A stretch of DNA of 64,000 nucleotides. Origin: Christensenellaceae bacterium (lineage in GTDB: Bacteria; Bacillota; Clostridia; Christensenellales; UBA1750). The notes under the pieces are model-generated. The model saw only the letters and a list, made by a program, of their open reading frames with translations, searched no databases and was not told the DNA's origin. The position numbers and the translations under genes were made by a program. The DNA lies in the NCBI GenBank assembly GCA_031280685.1, contig JAITGM010000007.1, positions 62,001 to 126,000 of the forward strand, read 5' to 3'. This document shows, piece by piece, positions 54,776 to 63,972 of this stretch (positions within the stretch are counted from its first letter, which is position 1; the number at the start of each line of letters is the position of its first letter).

Positions 54776-56571
54776 CGAATCCCTCTAAGGCCTTCCCCCG
54801 CAGCCAGTATTGCGGGGAGCTGCGGCCAGGCCACGCCGGGCAGCAGGTGCAGCTCTGCGGCTGGGTGCAGCGAAGCCGCAATTTGGGCGGACTGATCTTC
54901 GTCTGGCTGCGCGACAAGACTGGCCTCGTCCAGCTCGTGTTCGACGAAACCATTTGCGGCAAGGAGCTTTTTGCCTTGGGCGAAAGCCTGCGCGGCGAGT
55001 ATGTGCTCAGCGCCGAGGGCCGGGTTTCGCTCCGCGCGCCGGAAGCCGTGAACGCCAAGATCGAAACCGGAGAAATCGAGGTCTTCGTCCAGAAGGCGGC
55101 GCTGCTCAACTCCTCACAAACCCCGCCCATCTACATCGACGAAGACCACCCGGATGAAAACGAGGCGCTCCGCCTAAAATACCGCTATCTGGAGCTGCGC
55201 AAGCCCTCTATGCAGGCCATGCTGCGCCTGCGCTCGAAGCTGACGCAAACCCTGCGCAGCTATATGGACGGGCAGAACTTCATCGAGGTCGAAACCCCGA
55301 TTTTGACAAAATCGACCCCGGAAGGCGCGCGCGACTATCTCGTGCCCTCGCGCGTGCACCCGGGTGAATTCTACGCGCTGCCACAATCCCCGCAGATCTA
55401 TAAGCAGCTCCTGATGCTGGGCGGCTGCGACCGCTATTTTCAGCTCGCCCGCTGCTTCCGCGACGAGGACTCAAGGGCCGACCGCCAGCCTGAGTTCACC
55501 CAGTGCGACCTTGAAATGAGCTTCGTGGAGCCAGCCGACGTGCAAGCGGTGGTAGAAGGGGCCTTCCAGGCCGTGTTCGCGGCGGTCAAAGGGGCCGAAA
55601 TCCAGTTGCCGCTCCCGCGCATGACCTGGCGCCAGGCCATGGACGAGTACGGATCCGACAAGCCCGACCGCCGTTTTGGCCTAAAACTCAAAAACCTGAG
55701 CGATTGGGCCAAGGATTGCGGATTCTCGGTCTTTGAAGGCGCCCCGCAAGTGCGCGGCCTCAACGCCAAGGGCTGCGCGGGCCGCCTTTCGCGCAAGGAG
55801 ATCGACGCGCTGGGCGAGTTCGTCAAAGGCTTTAAAGCAAAGGGCCTGGCCTGGATGAGCCTTGGGGCCGACGGCGTGCGCTCGCCCTTTTTGAAGTTCC
55901 TGAGCGAAGAAAAGGCGGCGGAACTGAAGGGTTTGATGGACGCAGAAGAGGGCGATGTGCTCTTTTTCGTGGCGGACCGGCAATCCGTGGTGCTGCAGAG
56001 CCTGGGGCAGCTTCGCCTCGAGCTCGGCAGGCGGCTGCAGCTCATCGACCAAGGGAAGGACGACCTTTTTTGGGTGACCGAGTTCCCCTTGCTGGAGTGG
56101 AGTGAGGAAGATCAGCGCTTCATGGCCATGCACCACCCCTTTACCTCGCCCATGGACGAAGACCTGCCCCTCGTTGGTTCGAATCCGGGCGGCGTGCGCG
56201 CCAAGGCCTACGACCTAGTGCTCAACGGCCTTGAAATGGGCTCGGGCTCGATCCGCATCCACAAGCCCGAGGTGCAGGAGGAGATGTTCAGGCTCATCGG
56301 CCTGCCGCACGACCTCGCCTGGGAGCGTTTCGGCTTCCTGCTCGAAGCCTTCCGCTACGGCGTGCCCCCGCACGGCGGCTTCGCCTTCGGCATCGACCGA
56401 TTGATGATGGCGCTGACCCGCGCAAACTCGCTTCGCGACGTTTTGGCCTTCCCCAAGGCTTCAAACGGGGCCTGCCTGATGATGGATACCCCCTCTTCGG
56501 TGCAGGAAGAACAGCTTAGCGCGCTGCACATCGCGATTTTGCAGGCACAGCCGGGCGAAGCGGACCTTTAA
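54772..56571 (+). CDS. aspS: Aspartyl-tRNA synthetase (bacterial type)
   Basis: 599 aa. N-terminal OB-fold (VQLCGWVQRSRNLGGLIFVWLRDKTGLVQLVF), class IIb core with ETPILTKSTPEGARDYLVPSR and FRDEDSRADRQPEFTQ (motif 2), the bacterial GAD insertion in the middle, and motif 3 GGFAFGIDRLMM. It charges tRNA-Asp (possibly also tRNA-Asn if no AsnRS is present, which cannot be judged here). Confidence 0.97.
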   Translation: MTNPSKAFPRSQYCGELRPGHAGQQVQLCGWVQRSRNLGGLIFVWLRDKTGLVQLVFDETICGKELFALGESLRGEYVLSAEGRVSLRAPEAVNAKIETGEIEVFVQKAALLNSSQTPPIYIDEDHPDENEALRLKYRYLELRKPSMQAMLRLRSKLTQTLRSYMDGQNFIEVETPILTKSTPEGARDYLVPSRVHPGEFYALPQSPQIYKQLLMLGGCDRYFQLARCFRDEDSRADRQPEFTQCDLEMSFVEPADVQAVVEGAFQAVFAAVKGAEIQLPLPRMTWRQAMDEYGSDKPDRRFGLKLKNLSDWAKDCGFSVFEGAPQVRGLNAKGCAGRLSRKEIDALGEFVKGFKAKGLAWMSLGADGVRSPFLKFLSEEKAAELKGLMDAEEGDVLFFVADRQSVVLQSLGQLRLELGRRLQLIDQGKDDLFWVTEFPLLEWSEEDQRFMAMHHPFTSPMDEDLPLVGSNPGGVRAKAYDLVLNGLEMGSGSIRIHKPEVQEEMFRLIGLPHDLAWERFGFLLEAFRYGVPPHGGFAFGIDRLMMALTRANSLRDVLAFPKASNGACLMMDTPSSVQEEQLSALHIAILQAQPGEADL

Positions 56572-56790
56572 GGCCTGCGCCAGAGCGGCTCGCGCCTTCG
56601 CGGAAGGAATTGAAATTCGCCCACCACATGCCTCCCGATAGAGCCGGCTACGCTGAACGCGCCTGCACTTTCTCGCCGCCATTGTAAGGTGCGAGAAGCG
56701 GCGCGGCAAGCGCGAATGACGAAAAAGGGAGCCGGAAGGCCGCAGTGCGGCGGGTTCGCCCACCACAAGCAGGAATATTTTCATTTAAAG
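56572..56790. repeat. Palindrome-rich spacer before obg
   Basis: About 220 bases with inverted motifs (GAGCCGG..., GAGAAGCGGCGCGGC..., GGCCGCAGTGCGGC) and two copies of TTCGCCCACCACA (near 56616 and 56755). No gene supportable. Similar in style to the spacer at 3350-3660. Confidence 0.45.
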
Positions 56791-56800
56791 GAGAAGCGAT

Positions 56801-58063
56801 TTGGCACTCTTTGTTGACCAGGCAAAAATCGAGGTGAAGGCCGGCGACGGCGGGGACGGCAAGGTCTCGTTCCATCGCGAAAAGTACGTGGCCGCAGGCG
56901 GGCCGGATGGGGGCGACGGCGGACGCGGCGGCAGCGTGGTGTTCGTGGCAGACCCCGGCATGCATACCCTGCTGGACTTTCAATACCACCGCAAGTTCCT
57001 GGCCGAAAACGGCCAGCCCGGCGGCCCCAGCCGCATGGGCGGCAAGGCCGGGCAGGATCTGACCATCAAGGTGCCCCCGGGCACCCTAGTCAAGGATGGC
57101 GAAAGCGGCCTGATCTTGGCCGATTTGACCAACGAAGCGCTGCCGCAGGTGCTGTTTCGGGGCGGGCGCGGCGGCTGGGGCAACGCGCACTTTGCCAACC
57201 CCGTGCGCCAGGCCCCGCGCTTTGCCAACCCCGGCCAAAAGGGCAAGCGCGCCAGGCTGGTTTTGGAGCTTCGCTCCATCGCGGACGTAGGGCTGGTCGG
57301 CTTCCCAAACGTGGGCAAATCCACGATGCTCTCGGTTCTGACCGCGGCCAGGCCCAAGATCGCGAACTATCACTTCACCACCTTAACGCCGAACCTGGGC
57401 GTCGTCCGCGCCTACGGCGACGGCTTCGTTTTGGCCGATATTCCAGGCCTTATTGAAGGCGCAAGCGAGGGTGCGGGGCTTGGGCACACCTTTTTGCGGC
57501 ATATCGAGCGCACGCGGCTGCTGGTGCACGTCGTCGATGTTTCAGGCTCCGAGGGGCGCGACCCCGTAAAAGACGTTCACGCCATCAACCTTGAGCTTTC
57601 GCGCTATGGCGCTCTTTCGGCGCGGCCGCAGCTTCTTTGCGCCAACAAGACCGACCTGCCCGGCGCTGACGAGAACCTGCTTCGCCTCAAGGAGGCCTTC
57701 CCCGGGCTTGAGATCTACCCCGCCTGCGCGGCCATCCACGAAGGGCTGGAGCCCTTGGTGGCGCGCTGCGCCGAGCTGCTCAAAAGCCTCCCCCCCATCG
57801 AAAGCTTTGTGGACGATCTGCCCGAGGAGATCCCGGCCGACCCTTCCCAATTCCGCGTCTTTCGCCAAAACGACTGGTATGTGGTCGAGGGCCCGCTGGT
57901 CGAAGGGCTGCTTCGCCGCGTGGATCTGGATGACGATGAGTCGCTGGCCTATTTCGAGGGCGTTTTGCGCAGGAGCGGCGTCATTGACGCGCTGCGGCAG
58001 AAGGGTGCCAAGGATGGCGTCAGCGTGCGCCTGGGCGAGATCGAGTTCGACTTCGTGGATTGA
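56801..58063 (+). CDS. obg: Obg GTPase
   Basis: 420 aa with a TTG start at 56801, preceded by AAAGGAGA. The glycine-rich Obg fold (VKAGDGGDGKVSFHREKYVAAGGPDGGDGGRGGS) is followed by a GTPase domain with G1 GFPNVGKST, G3 DIPGL and G4 NKTD. The C-terminal OCT domain comes last (VVEGPLVEGLLRRVDL...GVIDALRQKGAKDGVSVRLGEIEFDFVD). Essential ribosome-assembly and stress GTPase. Confidence 0.97.
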   Translation: MALFVDQAKIEVKAGDGGDGKVSFHREKYVAAGGPDGGDGGRGGSVVFVADPGMHTLLDFQYHRKFLAENGQPGGPSRMGGKAGQDLTIKVPPGTLVKDGESGLILADLTNEALPQVLFRGGRGGWGNAHFANPVRQAPRFANPGQKGKRARLVLELRSIADVGLVGFPNVGKSTMLSVLTAARPKIANYHFTTLTPNLGVVRAYGDGFVLADIPGLIEGASEGAGLGHTFLRHIERTRLLVHVVDVSGSEGRDPVKDVHAINLELSRYGALSARPQLLCANKTDLPGADENLLRLKEAFPGLEIYPACAAIHEGLEPLVARCAELLKSLPPIESFVDDLPEEIPADPSQFRVFRQNDWYVVEGPLVEGLLRRVDLDDDESLAYFEGVLRRSGVIDALRQKGAKDGVSVRLGEIEFDFVD

Positions 58064-58218
58064 CGAAGCGGAGTGCGGCCGCACTGGGCGGTCGCGCCCT
58101 TTTTGCGTTTCCGACCCCGAAAGCGCAAAAAATTAACCTTTCTTCCTTTTAAAAAGCGCCGGGCGGATGCTAAACTTGAAAAACCGCTTTACCCTGCGCG
58201 ATCGGAGGCTTTTCATCC

Positions 58219-59061
58219 ATGGCACTCATAGATTTAAGCGAGGTATTCTTCCAATACGAAGGCCAAACCGAGGAGGACGGCGCTGTTCGCGGCGTTTCTT
58301 TTGGCGTAAACAAGGGCGAGTGGCTCTCGATCATCGGGCATAACGGCTCAGGCAAGTCCACGCTGATCAAGCTGCTGAACGGGCTGTATCTGCCCACTTC
58401 GGGCGAGGTCAAGGTGGAGGGCATCTCATCGGCCGCGGAGGATCGGATCTGGGAACTGCGTAAAAAGGTCGGCATGATCTTCCAAAACCCAGACAATCAG
58501 CTCGTGGCCACCGTGGTCGAGGAGGACGTGGCCTTCGGCCTTGAAAACCTCGGCGTGCCCCCGCTCGAAATTCAGGGGCGCGTGAAAAACGCCCTCGAAA
58601 AGGTGCGCATGGGCGAGTTCGCCAAGCACGCGCCGCACCATCTTTCGGGCGGGCAAAAGCAGCGCGTAGCCATTGCGGGCATCTTGGCCATGGAACCCGA
58701 GGTGCTCCTCATGGATGAGCCTACGGCCATGCTCGACCCCTCCGGCCGTAAGGAGGTTTTGGACACCGTTTTGCGCCTGCACGAAGAGCAGGGCATCACC
58801 GTGGTGCACGTCACGCACTTCATGGAGGAAGCGCTGGCCGCGGATCGCGTCCTTTGCATGGACGAGGGAAAGATCGCGCTTTCGGGCAGCCCGCGCGAGG
58901 TGTTTTTAAACATCGGCGGGCTGCACGCCCTGGGGCTTGAGGTTCCGCCGATGGCTGAGCTTTCGCTCAGGCTTCGCAAGAAGGGCCTGCGCATTCCCGA
59001 AACCGTAATGAGCATCGAAGAGATGACGGAGGCTTTATGCCAATTGAAGTCAGCCATTTAA
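58219..59061 (+). CDS. ecfA1: ECF transporter ATPase A1
   Basis: 280 aa ABC ATPase. Walker A GHNGSGKST, Q-loop FQNPDNQ, signature LSGGQKQR, Walker B VLLMDEPTAML and switch His in VHVTHF. EcfA1-type because it precedes the ecfA2 and ecfT genes and has the LxxLGVPPLE coupling segment. It powers vitamin uptake, including biotin through BioY. The first gene of ecfA1-ecfA2-ecfT-truA; overlaps ecfA2 by 25 bases. Confidence 0.95.
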   Translation: MALIDLSEVFFQYEGQTEEDGAVRGVSFGVNKGEWLSIIGHNGSGKSTLIKLLNGLYLPTSGEVKVEGISSAAEDRIWELRKKVGMIFQNPDNQLVATVVEEDVAFGLENLGVPPLEIQGRVKNALEKVRMGEFAKHAPHHLSGGQKQRVAIAGILAMEPEVLLMDEPTAMLDPSGRKEVLDTVLRLHEEQGITVVHVTHFMEEALAADRVLCMDEGKIALSGSPREVFLNIGGLHALGLEVPPMAELSLRLRKKGLRIPETVMSIEEMTEALCQLKSAI

Positions 59062-59894
59062 GCCATGTCTATATGCCTGGCAGCCCCTTCAGCGCGAGCG
59101 CGCTGGAGGATGTTTCTTTGCGCATTGAAGACGGCGAATTTGCAGCGGTGATCGGCCACACGGGCAGCGGCAAATCGACGCTGGTGCAGCATTTCAACGG
59201 GCTGATCCGGCCCAGTCAGGGCAAGGTGCTCGTCAACGGCCTTGAGCTTTCAGACCCCAAAACCTCGCTCAAGGAAGTCCGCCGCCAGGTCGGGCTGGTC
59301 TTTCAATACCCCGAGTATCAGCTCTTCGAAGAAAGCGTCGAGCTCGACATCGGCTTTGGCCCAAAAAACCTGGGGCTGCCGAAGGATGAGATCGCCGCGC
59401 GCGTCCGCCAGGCGCTGGCCGACGTGCACCTGCCCGAGGAGCTTTTGCAGCGCTCGCCCTTCGACCTATCGGGCGGGCAGAAGCGACGTGTGGCCATCGG
59501 CGGGGTTCTGGCGATGGAGCCTTCGATTTTAATCCTCGACGAACCCACGGCGGGACTTGATCCGCGCGGACGGGAGGAGATCCTATCCTTGATTCAGGGT
59601 TGGCACCGAAAGGGCCGCACCATCGTGATGGTTTCACATTCGATGGATGACGTTTCGCGCCTGGCCGAGCGCGTCTATGTGATGAGCCAAGGCCGGTTGG
59701 CCATGGAGGGCAGCCCAGCCGAGGTCTTTTCGCGCCCCGACGAGCTGCTTTCGATGGGGCTTGACCTGCCGGCCGCGGCCAAACTGCGCGCCGAGTTAGC
59801 AAAAAAGGGCTTCGCCCTGCCGAAGGGCATTCACCGCATGGAAGAGATCGAAACCGCGCTGCTTGCGTTCTTTTTGAAGGGAGGGGCTGCCTGA
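59037..59894 (+). CDS. ecfA2: ECF transporter ATPase A2
   Basis: 285 aa ABC ATPase. MPIEVSHLSHVYMPGSPF is the typical EcfA2 start. Walker A GHTGSGKST, Q-loop FQYPEYQLFEESV, signature LSGGQKRR, Walker B ILILDEPTAGLD, and MVSHSMDDVSRLAERV. It forms the heterodimeric motor with EcfA1. Shares one base with the ecfT start (TGATG). Confidence 0.95.
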   Translation: MPIEVSHLSHVYMPGSPFSASALEDVSLRIEDGEFAAVIGHTGSGKSTLVQHFNGLIRPSQGKVLVNGLELSDPKTSLKEVRRQVGLVFQYPEYQLFEESVELDIGFGPKNLGLPKDEIAARVRQALADVHLPEELLQRSPFDLSGGQKRRVAIGGVLAMEPSILILDEPTAGLDPRGREEILSLIQGWHRKGRTIVMVSHSMDDVSRLAERVYVMSQGRLAMEGSPAEVFSRPDELLSMGLDLPAAAKLRAELAKKGFALPKGIHRMEEIETALLAFFLKGGAA

Positions 59895-60697
59895 TGCTGG
59901 GTGATATTACCCTTGGCCAGTTCTTCCCAGGCGATTCGCCGGTGCATCGCGTCGATCCGCGCATGAAGCTGTTGCTCACGGCGCTCTATATCTGCCTGAC
60001 CTTCCTCGTCAAGGACTTTATCGGCTACGGGCTACTGCTGGCGCTGCTGCTCTTTTGCACCCTGCTCTCGGGCCTGAAGCTCAAGTTCATGCTGCGCAGC
60101 CTGAAGCCCATCCTAATGATCATCCTCTTTACTTTCTTCCTCAACATGTTCTTCGCCAAAGGCGACCGGGTTCTCTTTGCGTGGCGCTTCATCGTCATCA
60201 CCGAGGAAAGCCTCTATTTCGCCGCCTTCATGGCGCTTCGGCTGGTGTTTTTAATCCTCGGCACCTCGCTTCTCACCCTCACCACCTCGCCCATCGCCCT
60301 GACCGACGGGCTTGAGCGCGTCCTAAAGCCCCTGAAGCTCGTCCGCTTCCCAGTGCACGAGCTTTCGATGATGATGACCATCGCCCTGCGCTTCATCCCA
60401 ACGCTTTTGGAAGAAACCGATAAGATCATGAAGGCCCAGGCGGCCCGCGGCGCGGATTTTGACACGGGGAACCTTCTGCAGCGCGCCAAGGCCATGGTGC
60501 CCCTTCTAGTGCCGCTGTTCATCAGCGCCTTCCGCCGGGCAGATGAGCTGGCCATCGCCATGGAGGCGCGCTGCTACCGCGGCGGCGAAGGTCGCACCCG
60601 CATGAAGATTCTCAGGCTGCAGGCGGTCGATTACCTGGCGCTGCTGCTCTTCCTGGCGCTGCTGGCAGCCGAACTTCTGCGGCAAAGGCTGCTTTAA
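59894..60697 (+). CDS. ecfT: ECF transporter transmembrane scaffold T
   Basis: 267 aa. About five to six membrane segments and two coupling motifs with the Ala-Arg-Gly pattern: KAQAARGADFDTGN and AMEARCYRGGEGRT, which contact the ATPases. Begins with GQFFPGDSPVHRVDPRMKL, typical of EcfT. It links the S component (such as BioY) to the EcfA pair. Confidence 0.95.
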   Translation: MLGDITLGQFFPGDSPVHRVDPRMKLLLTALYICLTFLVKDFIGYGLLLALLLFCTLLSGLKLKFMLRSLKPILMIILFTFFLNMFFAKGDRVLFAWRFIVITEESLYFAAFMALRLVFLILGTSLLTLTTSPIALTDGLERVLKPLKLVRFPVHELSMMMTIALRFIPTLLEETDKIMKAQAARGADFDTGNLLQRAKAMVPLLVPLFISAFRRADELAIAMEARCYRGGEGRTRMKILRLQAVDYLALLLFLALLAAELLRQRLL

Positions 60698-60701
60698 CGC
60701 C

Positions 60702-61448
60702 ATGCGCCGCATCGCGCTGATCCTTGAATACGATGGTGGGCCCTACTGCGGCTGGCAGCGGCAAAAGAACGGCCTGTCGGTTCAGGCCGTGGCAGAGAAT
60801 GCCCTAAAACGGCTCTGCGGGGAGGAAATCGCCCTAACCGGCGCTTCCCGCACGGATGCCGGCGTCCACGCGCTGTATCAGGTCGCTCATTTCGATACGG
60901 AGTCGCGGATTCCGGCCGAAAAGTTCAGTTTCGCGCTCAATACCCTGCTGCCGTCCACCATCCGTGTGACGGGTTCCCTGCAGGTGCGAAGCGACTTCCA
61001 TGCTCGCTTCGACGCCAAGGGGAAAAGCTACGAATACCGCATCCTCAACCGGCCGCACCAGAGCGCGCTGAAGGCCAACACCCACGCGCACCTGCCCACG
61101 CCCCTCGATTTTGGGGCCATGGCGGAAGCCGCGGCCCTCTTCCTTGGCAGGCACGACTTTTCTGCCTTCATGGCGGCTGGCGGCAGCGCCAAGACCTTTA
61201 CCCGCGAAATGACGGCTTCTACCCTGCAAAAAAACGGCGACGAGCTCCTCTTCACCATCTGCGGCAGCGGTTTTTTATATAACATGGTGCGCATCATAGC
61301 CGGCACGCTGATCGCGATCGGTCAGGGCAAGCTCGCGCCAGGCTGCATCCCCCGCGCCTACCAAAGCCGCTCGCGCCTTGATCTTGGCCCCACAGCGCCC
61401 GCACACGGCCTGTGCCTGACCCGGGTCTTTTACGATTCCATGGCTTGA
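60702..61448 (+). CDS. truA: tRNA pseudouridine synthase A
   Basis: 248 aa. LEYDGGPYCGWQRQ, the catalytic Asp in GASRTDAGVHALYQVAHF and GSGFLYNMVRIIAGTLI are hallmark motifs. It modifies positions 38-40 of tRNA anticodon stems. It ends the ecf operon 4 bases after ecfT. Confidence 0.96.
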   Translation: MRRIALILEYDGGPYCGWQRQKNGLSVQAVAENALKRLCGEEIALTGASRTDAGVHALYQVAHFDTESRIPAEKFSFALNTLLPSTIRVTGSLQVRSDFHARFDAKGKSYEYRILNRPHQSALKANTHAHLPTPLDFGAMAEAAALFLGRHDFSAFMAAGGSAKTFTREMTASTLQKNGDELLFTICGSGFLYNMVRIIAGTLIAIGQGKLAPGCIPRAYQSRSRLDLGPTAPAHGLCLTRVFYDSMA

Positions 61449-61474
61449 CAAGGCCCCACCTTCCTTGGTATACT
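61445..61474 (+). promoter_or_regulatory. Promoter of the tRNA-Ser pair
   Basis: TTGACA (61445-61450) and TATACT (61469-61474), 18 bases apart, about 35 bases upstream of tRNA-Ser(TGA). It overlaps the end of truA. Confidence 0.8.
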
Positions 61475-61508
61475 CATCTTGGTAGCCCGCGGCCTGGCTG
61501 CCTTGCGC

Positions 61509-61598
61509 GGAGAGATGTCCGAGCGGTTTAAGGAGCTGGTCTTGAAAACCAGTGATGCTGCATAAGCACCGAGGGTTCGAATCCCCCTCTCTCCGCCA
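61509..61598 (+). tRNA. tRNA-Ser(TGA)
   Basis: GGAGAGA pairs with TCTCTCC, encoded CCA end, anticodon loop CTTGAAA giving TGA, and a long variable arm. It shares its acceptor stem with tRNA-Ser(GGA) at 14509. Confidence 0.95.
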
Positions 61599-61619
61599 TC
61601 TCTTTCGTGAAAACGATTC

Positions 61620-61710
61620 GGAGAAGTACCCAAGTGGCCAAAGGGGCTCCCCTGCTAAGGGAGTAGTGTGGGAAACTGCAGCGAGGGTTCAAATCCCTCC
61701 TTCTCCGCCA
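61620..61710 (+). tRNA. tRNA-Ser(GCT)
   Basis: GGAGAAG pairs with CTTCTCC, encoded CCA, anticodon loop CTGCTAA giving GCT, long variable arm. 21 bases after tRNA-Ser(TGA), same transcript. Confidence 0.95.
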
Positions 61711-61711
61711 C

Positions 61712-61751
61712 GCCGCCACGAACTCAATAGAGTTCGTGGCGGCTCTTTTTT
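61712..61751 (+). terminator. Terminator of the tRNA-Ser pair
   Basis: GCCGCCACGAACTC and GAGTTCGTGGCGGC form a perfect 14-bp stem with a 4-nt loop and a T-rich tail. Closely similar to the displaced terminator at 48985. Confidence 0.9.
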
Positions 61752-61919
61752 CCGCATCGCAGCATCGCCTGCGGCGATATTGAACCCTGATTCGTTCGGC
61801 GGCCGCAGGCGAAAGCGACGGCCGAGTCCGACCTTTCCCGCAGGCGGCAAGCCTACCATCGATCCAGAGCAGCTTTTAACCGTTCGGCCCCAAGCGTAGG
61901 GGTTTCATTTCCCCCACGT

Positions 61920-62597
61920 ATGGCGAAAATGGAGCCCTTTTCGCATCGCGACGGTGACTTTTCGCGTCTAATTGCGCGTGAGATTGCCCTCGACTTTGGT
62001 TATCCGAATGCTGTACTCCCCGCTTTCGTAGTTGACTTCCATGATGAGGATCTTCCCCTCGGCCTGGGATCCCAGTGGCGATCTGCGCGCTGCACGGCAG
62101 GGCCTTGAGGTTATCGTCCTAAACCTGTTGATTCAAGGCTAGGTGAGCTATGCGAAGGCCGTCGTCGAATCCCCTCCCCTGGCTGTGGCTTCCATCAGCC
62201 TCTGCCCGGCCACCGCCCTTGCCAGGCTTTTGGGCAGTCTCAGCCCCGCCTTGCCGTCCGCACAAGGCTCAATCCCGCGGCAATCGCGCACGACCAGGAC
62301 GCAATGCGGCGGCTGGTGGACGACGGCGTTTTTCACGATAGGCCGTCGTTCCGTCTCTATGCCCAAATCGCCGCAGCCGGCGAAAATGCACTCGCGGACG
62401 CGTCCAAAATCGCGAACCCTAGCCTGCTTCTGGGCGCGGACGGCGATCAAATCGTTTCCGCGCCCGCGATCGGCGAGCTGGCCTAAAGCGCAAGGCCCCA
62501 TCTGCGCCTGAAGGAGTTTACGGACGGATTTCACTGCCTGCGCCATGACAGCGCACGCGAAGAGGTCCTTTTGGCCATGCTTTGCTTCCTCAAGTGA
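61920..62597 (+). pseudogene. Decayed alpha/beta hydrolase (lysophospholipase-like)
   Basis: The 3' part reads MRRLVDDGVFHDRPSFRLYAQIAAAGENALADASKIANPSLLLGADGDQIV (from 62304), then an in-frame stop, then HLRLKEFTDGFHCLRHDSAREEVLLAMLCFLK. This is the C-terminal half of a monoacylglycerol-lipase-like hydrolase, with the Asp in GADGDQIV and the His in DGFHCL. Upstream the frame is broken repeatedly and no intact nucleophile elbow is seen. The 5' limit is uncertain. Confidence 0.65.
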
Positions 62598-62688
62598 CCG
62601 GCCTTCGGACTCCCAGGACGCAAGATGCCTTTCGCCGGCGCATAATGCTTCAATTCGTATCTTATCCCTTCTTTTTCAAGCAAGGTTC

Positions 62689-62717
62689 TTGCAAATTCAA
62701 GTTTTTCGTCTTATAAT
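62689..62717 (+). promoter_or_regulatory. Promoter of the Y-family polymerase gene
   Basis: TTGCAA (62689-62694) and TATAAT (62712-62717), 17 bases apart, in an AT-rich patch. No LexA/SOS box was recognised in the leader. Confidence 0.7.
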
Positions 62718-62754
62718 AGCTACAAAACGTTGATTATTGGGAGGGCAATTTATA

Positions 62755-63972
62755 ATGGGCGAAAGAACGATCCTTCACGCGGATCTCAATAACTTCTACG
62801 CCTCGGTCGAGAGCCTGGAACACCCCGAGTACAGGCAGGTTCCTCTGGCCGTCTGCGGGGAAGAGAGCCTGCGCCACGGCATCGTGCTGGCCAAGAACGA
62901 CGCGGCGAAGGCCCTAGGCATCTACACGGGCCAAGTCGTTTGGCAGGCGCGGCAGATCTGCCCGCATCTCCTAGTCGTGCCCCCGCATATGGAAAAATAC
63001 CGCGAATACGCCACGATGGCACGCGCCATTTATGCCCGCTATACCGATCGTGTCGAGCCCTTCGGCCTGGATGAAGCCTGGCTGGATGTCAGCGGGAGTG
63101 CCTCGCTCTTCGGCTCCGGCCGTCGGATCGCGGATCGACTCCGCGCCGACATGTTGCGCGAAACCGGCCTGAGCATCTCAGTCGGCGTGGCCAACAACAA
63201 GGTCTTCGCCAAGCTCGGCTCGGATATGAAAAAGCCCAATGCCACCACGGTCTTGCTCCCGAGCGAATACCGGCAGACGATTTGGCCCCTGCCTGCGGGC
63301 GAGATGCTCTATGTGGGGCGCTCCGCCAGGCGCAAGCTGCAAGATATCGGCCTATATACAATTGGCGACCTGGCGCGCGCCCCTCTTGGCACCTTAAGCG
63401 CCCTACTAGGCAAGTGGGGGGAAACGCTGCATGCCTACGCAAACGGTCTGGACGACTCCCCGGTCGCCTTCTTCGACCATCGGGATGCCATCAAGAGCAT
63501 CGGCAACTCCACTACTTTGGCCCAAAACCTCCAAAACGCCGAAGAAATCAAGCTCGTCTTTCAGGTTTTGGCCGACTCAGTTTCGTCACGGCTGCGCAAG
63601 GCGGGATTAAAGGCCGCGACCCTGCACATCGGCGTGCGCAACGCCGACCTTACCTGGGCCGGCAAGCAAACCAAACTCGCCGCCCCGAGCTGCCTCTTTC
63701 GCGAGCTTTGGGAAAGCGCCCTCGCGCTTTATCTGAGCGCCTTTGACCAAGGCAATCCGGTCCGTGCGCTGGGGCTGCGTTGCTCCGATCTGCGGCCCTT
63801 CAGCGAGGGCATGCAGATGGACATTTTCTCTCGCCAGCTCCGCAGGGCCCGCGACGAGAACCTGGAGCTCGCCGTGGATTCCCTCCGCGAGCGCTTCGGC
63901 TTCTTTTCGGTTCGCCACGCCTCACTTTTGGAAACCGCTAAGGTCGAGCAGTCGAGCTTTCAATACTTCTAA
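62755..63972 (+). CDS. dinB: Y-family DNA polymerase (DNA polymerase IV type)
   Basis: 405 aa from ATG 62755 after GGGAGGG. ILHADLNNFYASVESLEHPEYRQVPLAVCG binds metal and dNTP, and EPFGLDEAWLDVSGSASLFG carries the catalytic Asp-Glu pair. SISVGVANNKVFAKLGSDMKKPNATTVL is the family helix and the helix-hairpin-helix thumb follows. A C-terminal little-finger domain is present but there is no obvious beta-clamp peptide of QLSLF type; QSSFQYF at the end is only a weak candidate. Translesion synthesis after DNA damage. Confidence 0.92.
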   Translation: MGERTILHADLNNFYASVESLEHPEYRQVPLAVCGEESLRHGIVLAKNDAAKALGIYTGQVVWQARQICPHLLVVPPHMEKYREYATMARAIYARYTDRVEPFGLDEAWLDVSGSASLFGSGRRIADRLRADMLRETGLSISVGVANNKVFAKLGSDMKKPNATTVLLPSEYRQTIWPLPAGEMLYVGRSARRKLQDIGLYTIGDLARAPLGTLSALLGKWGETLHAYANGLDDSPVAFFDHRDAIKSIGNSTTLAQNLQNAEEIKLVFQVLADSVSSRLRKAGLKAATLHIGVRNADLTWAGKQTKLAAPSCLFRELWESALALYLSAFDQGNPVRALGLRCSDLRPFSEGMQMDIFSRQLRRARDENLELAVDSLRERFGFFSVRHASLLETAKVEQSSFQYF

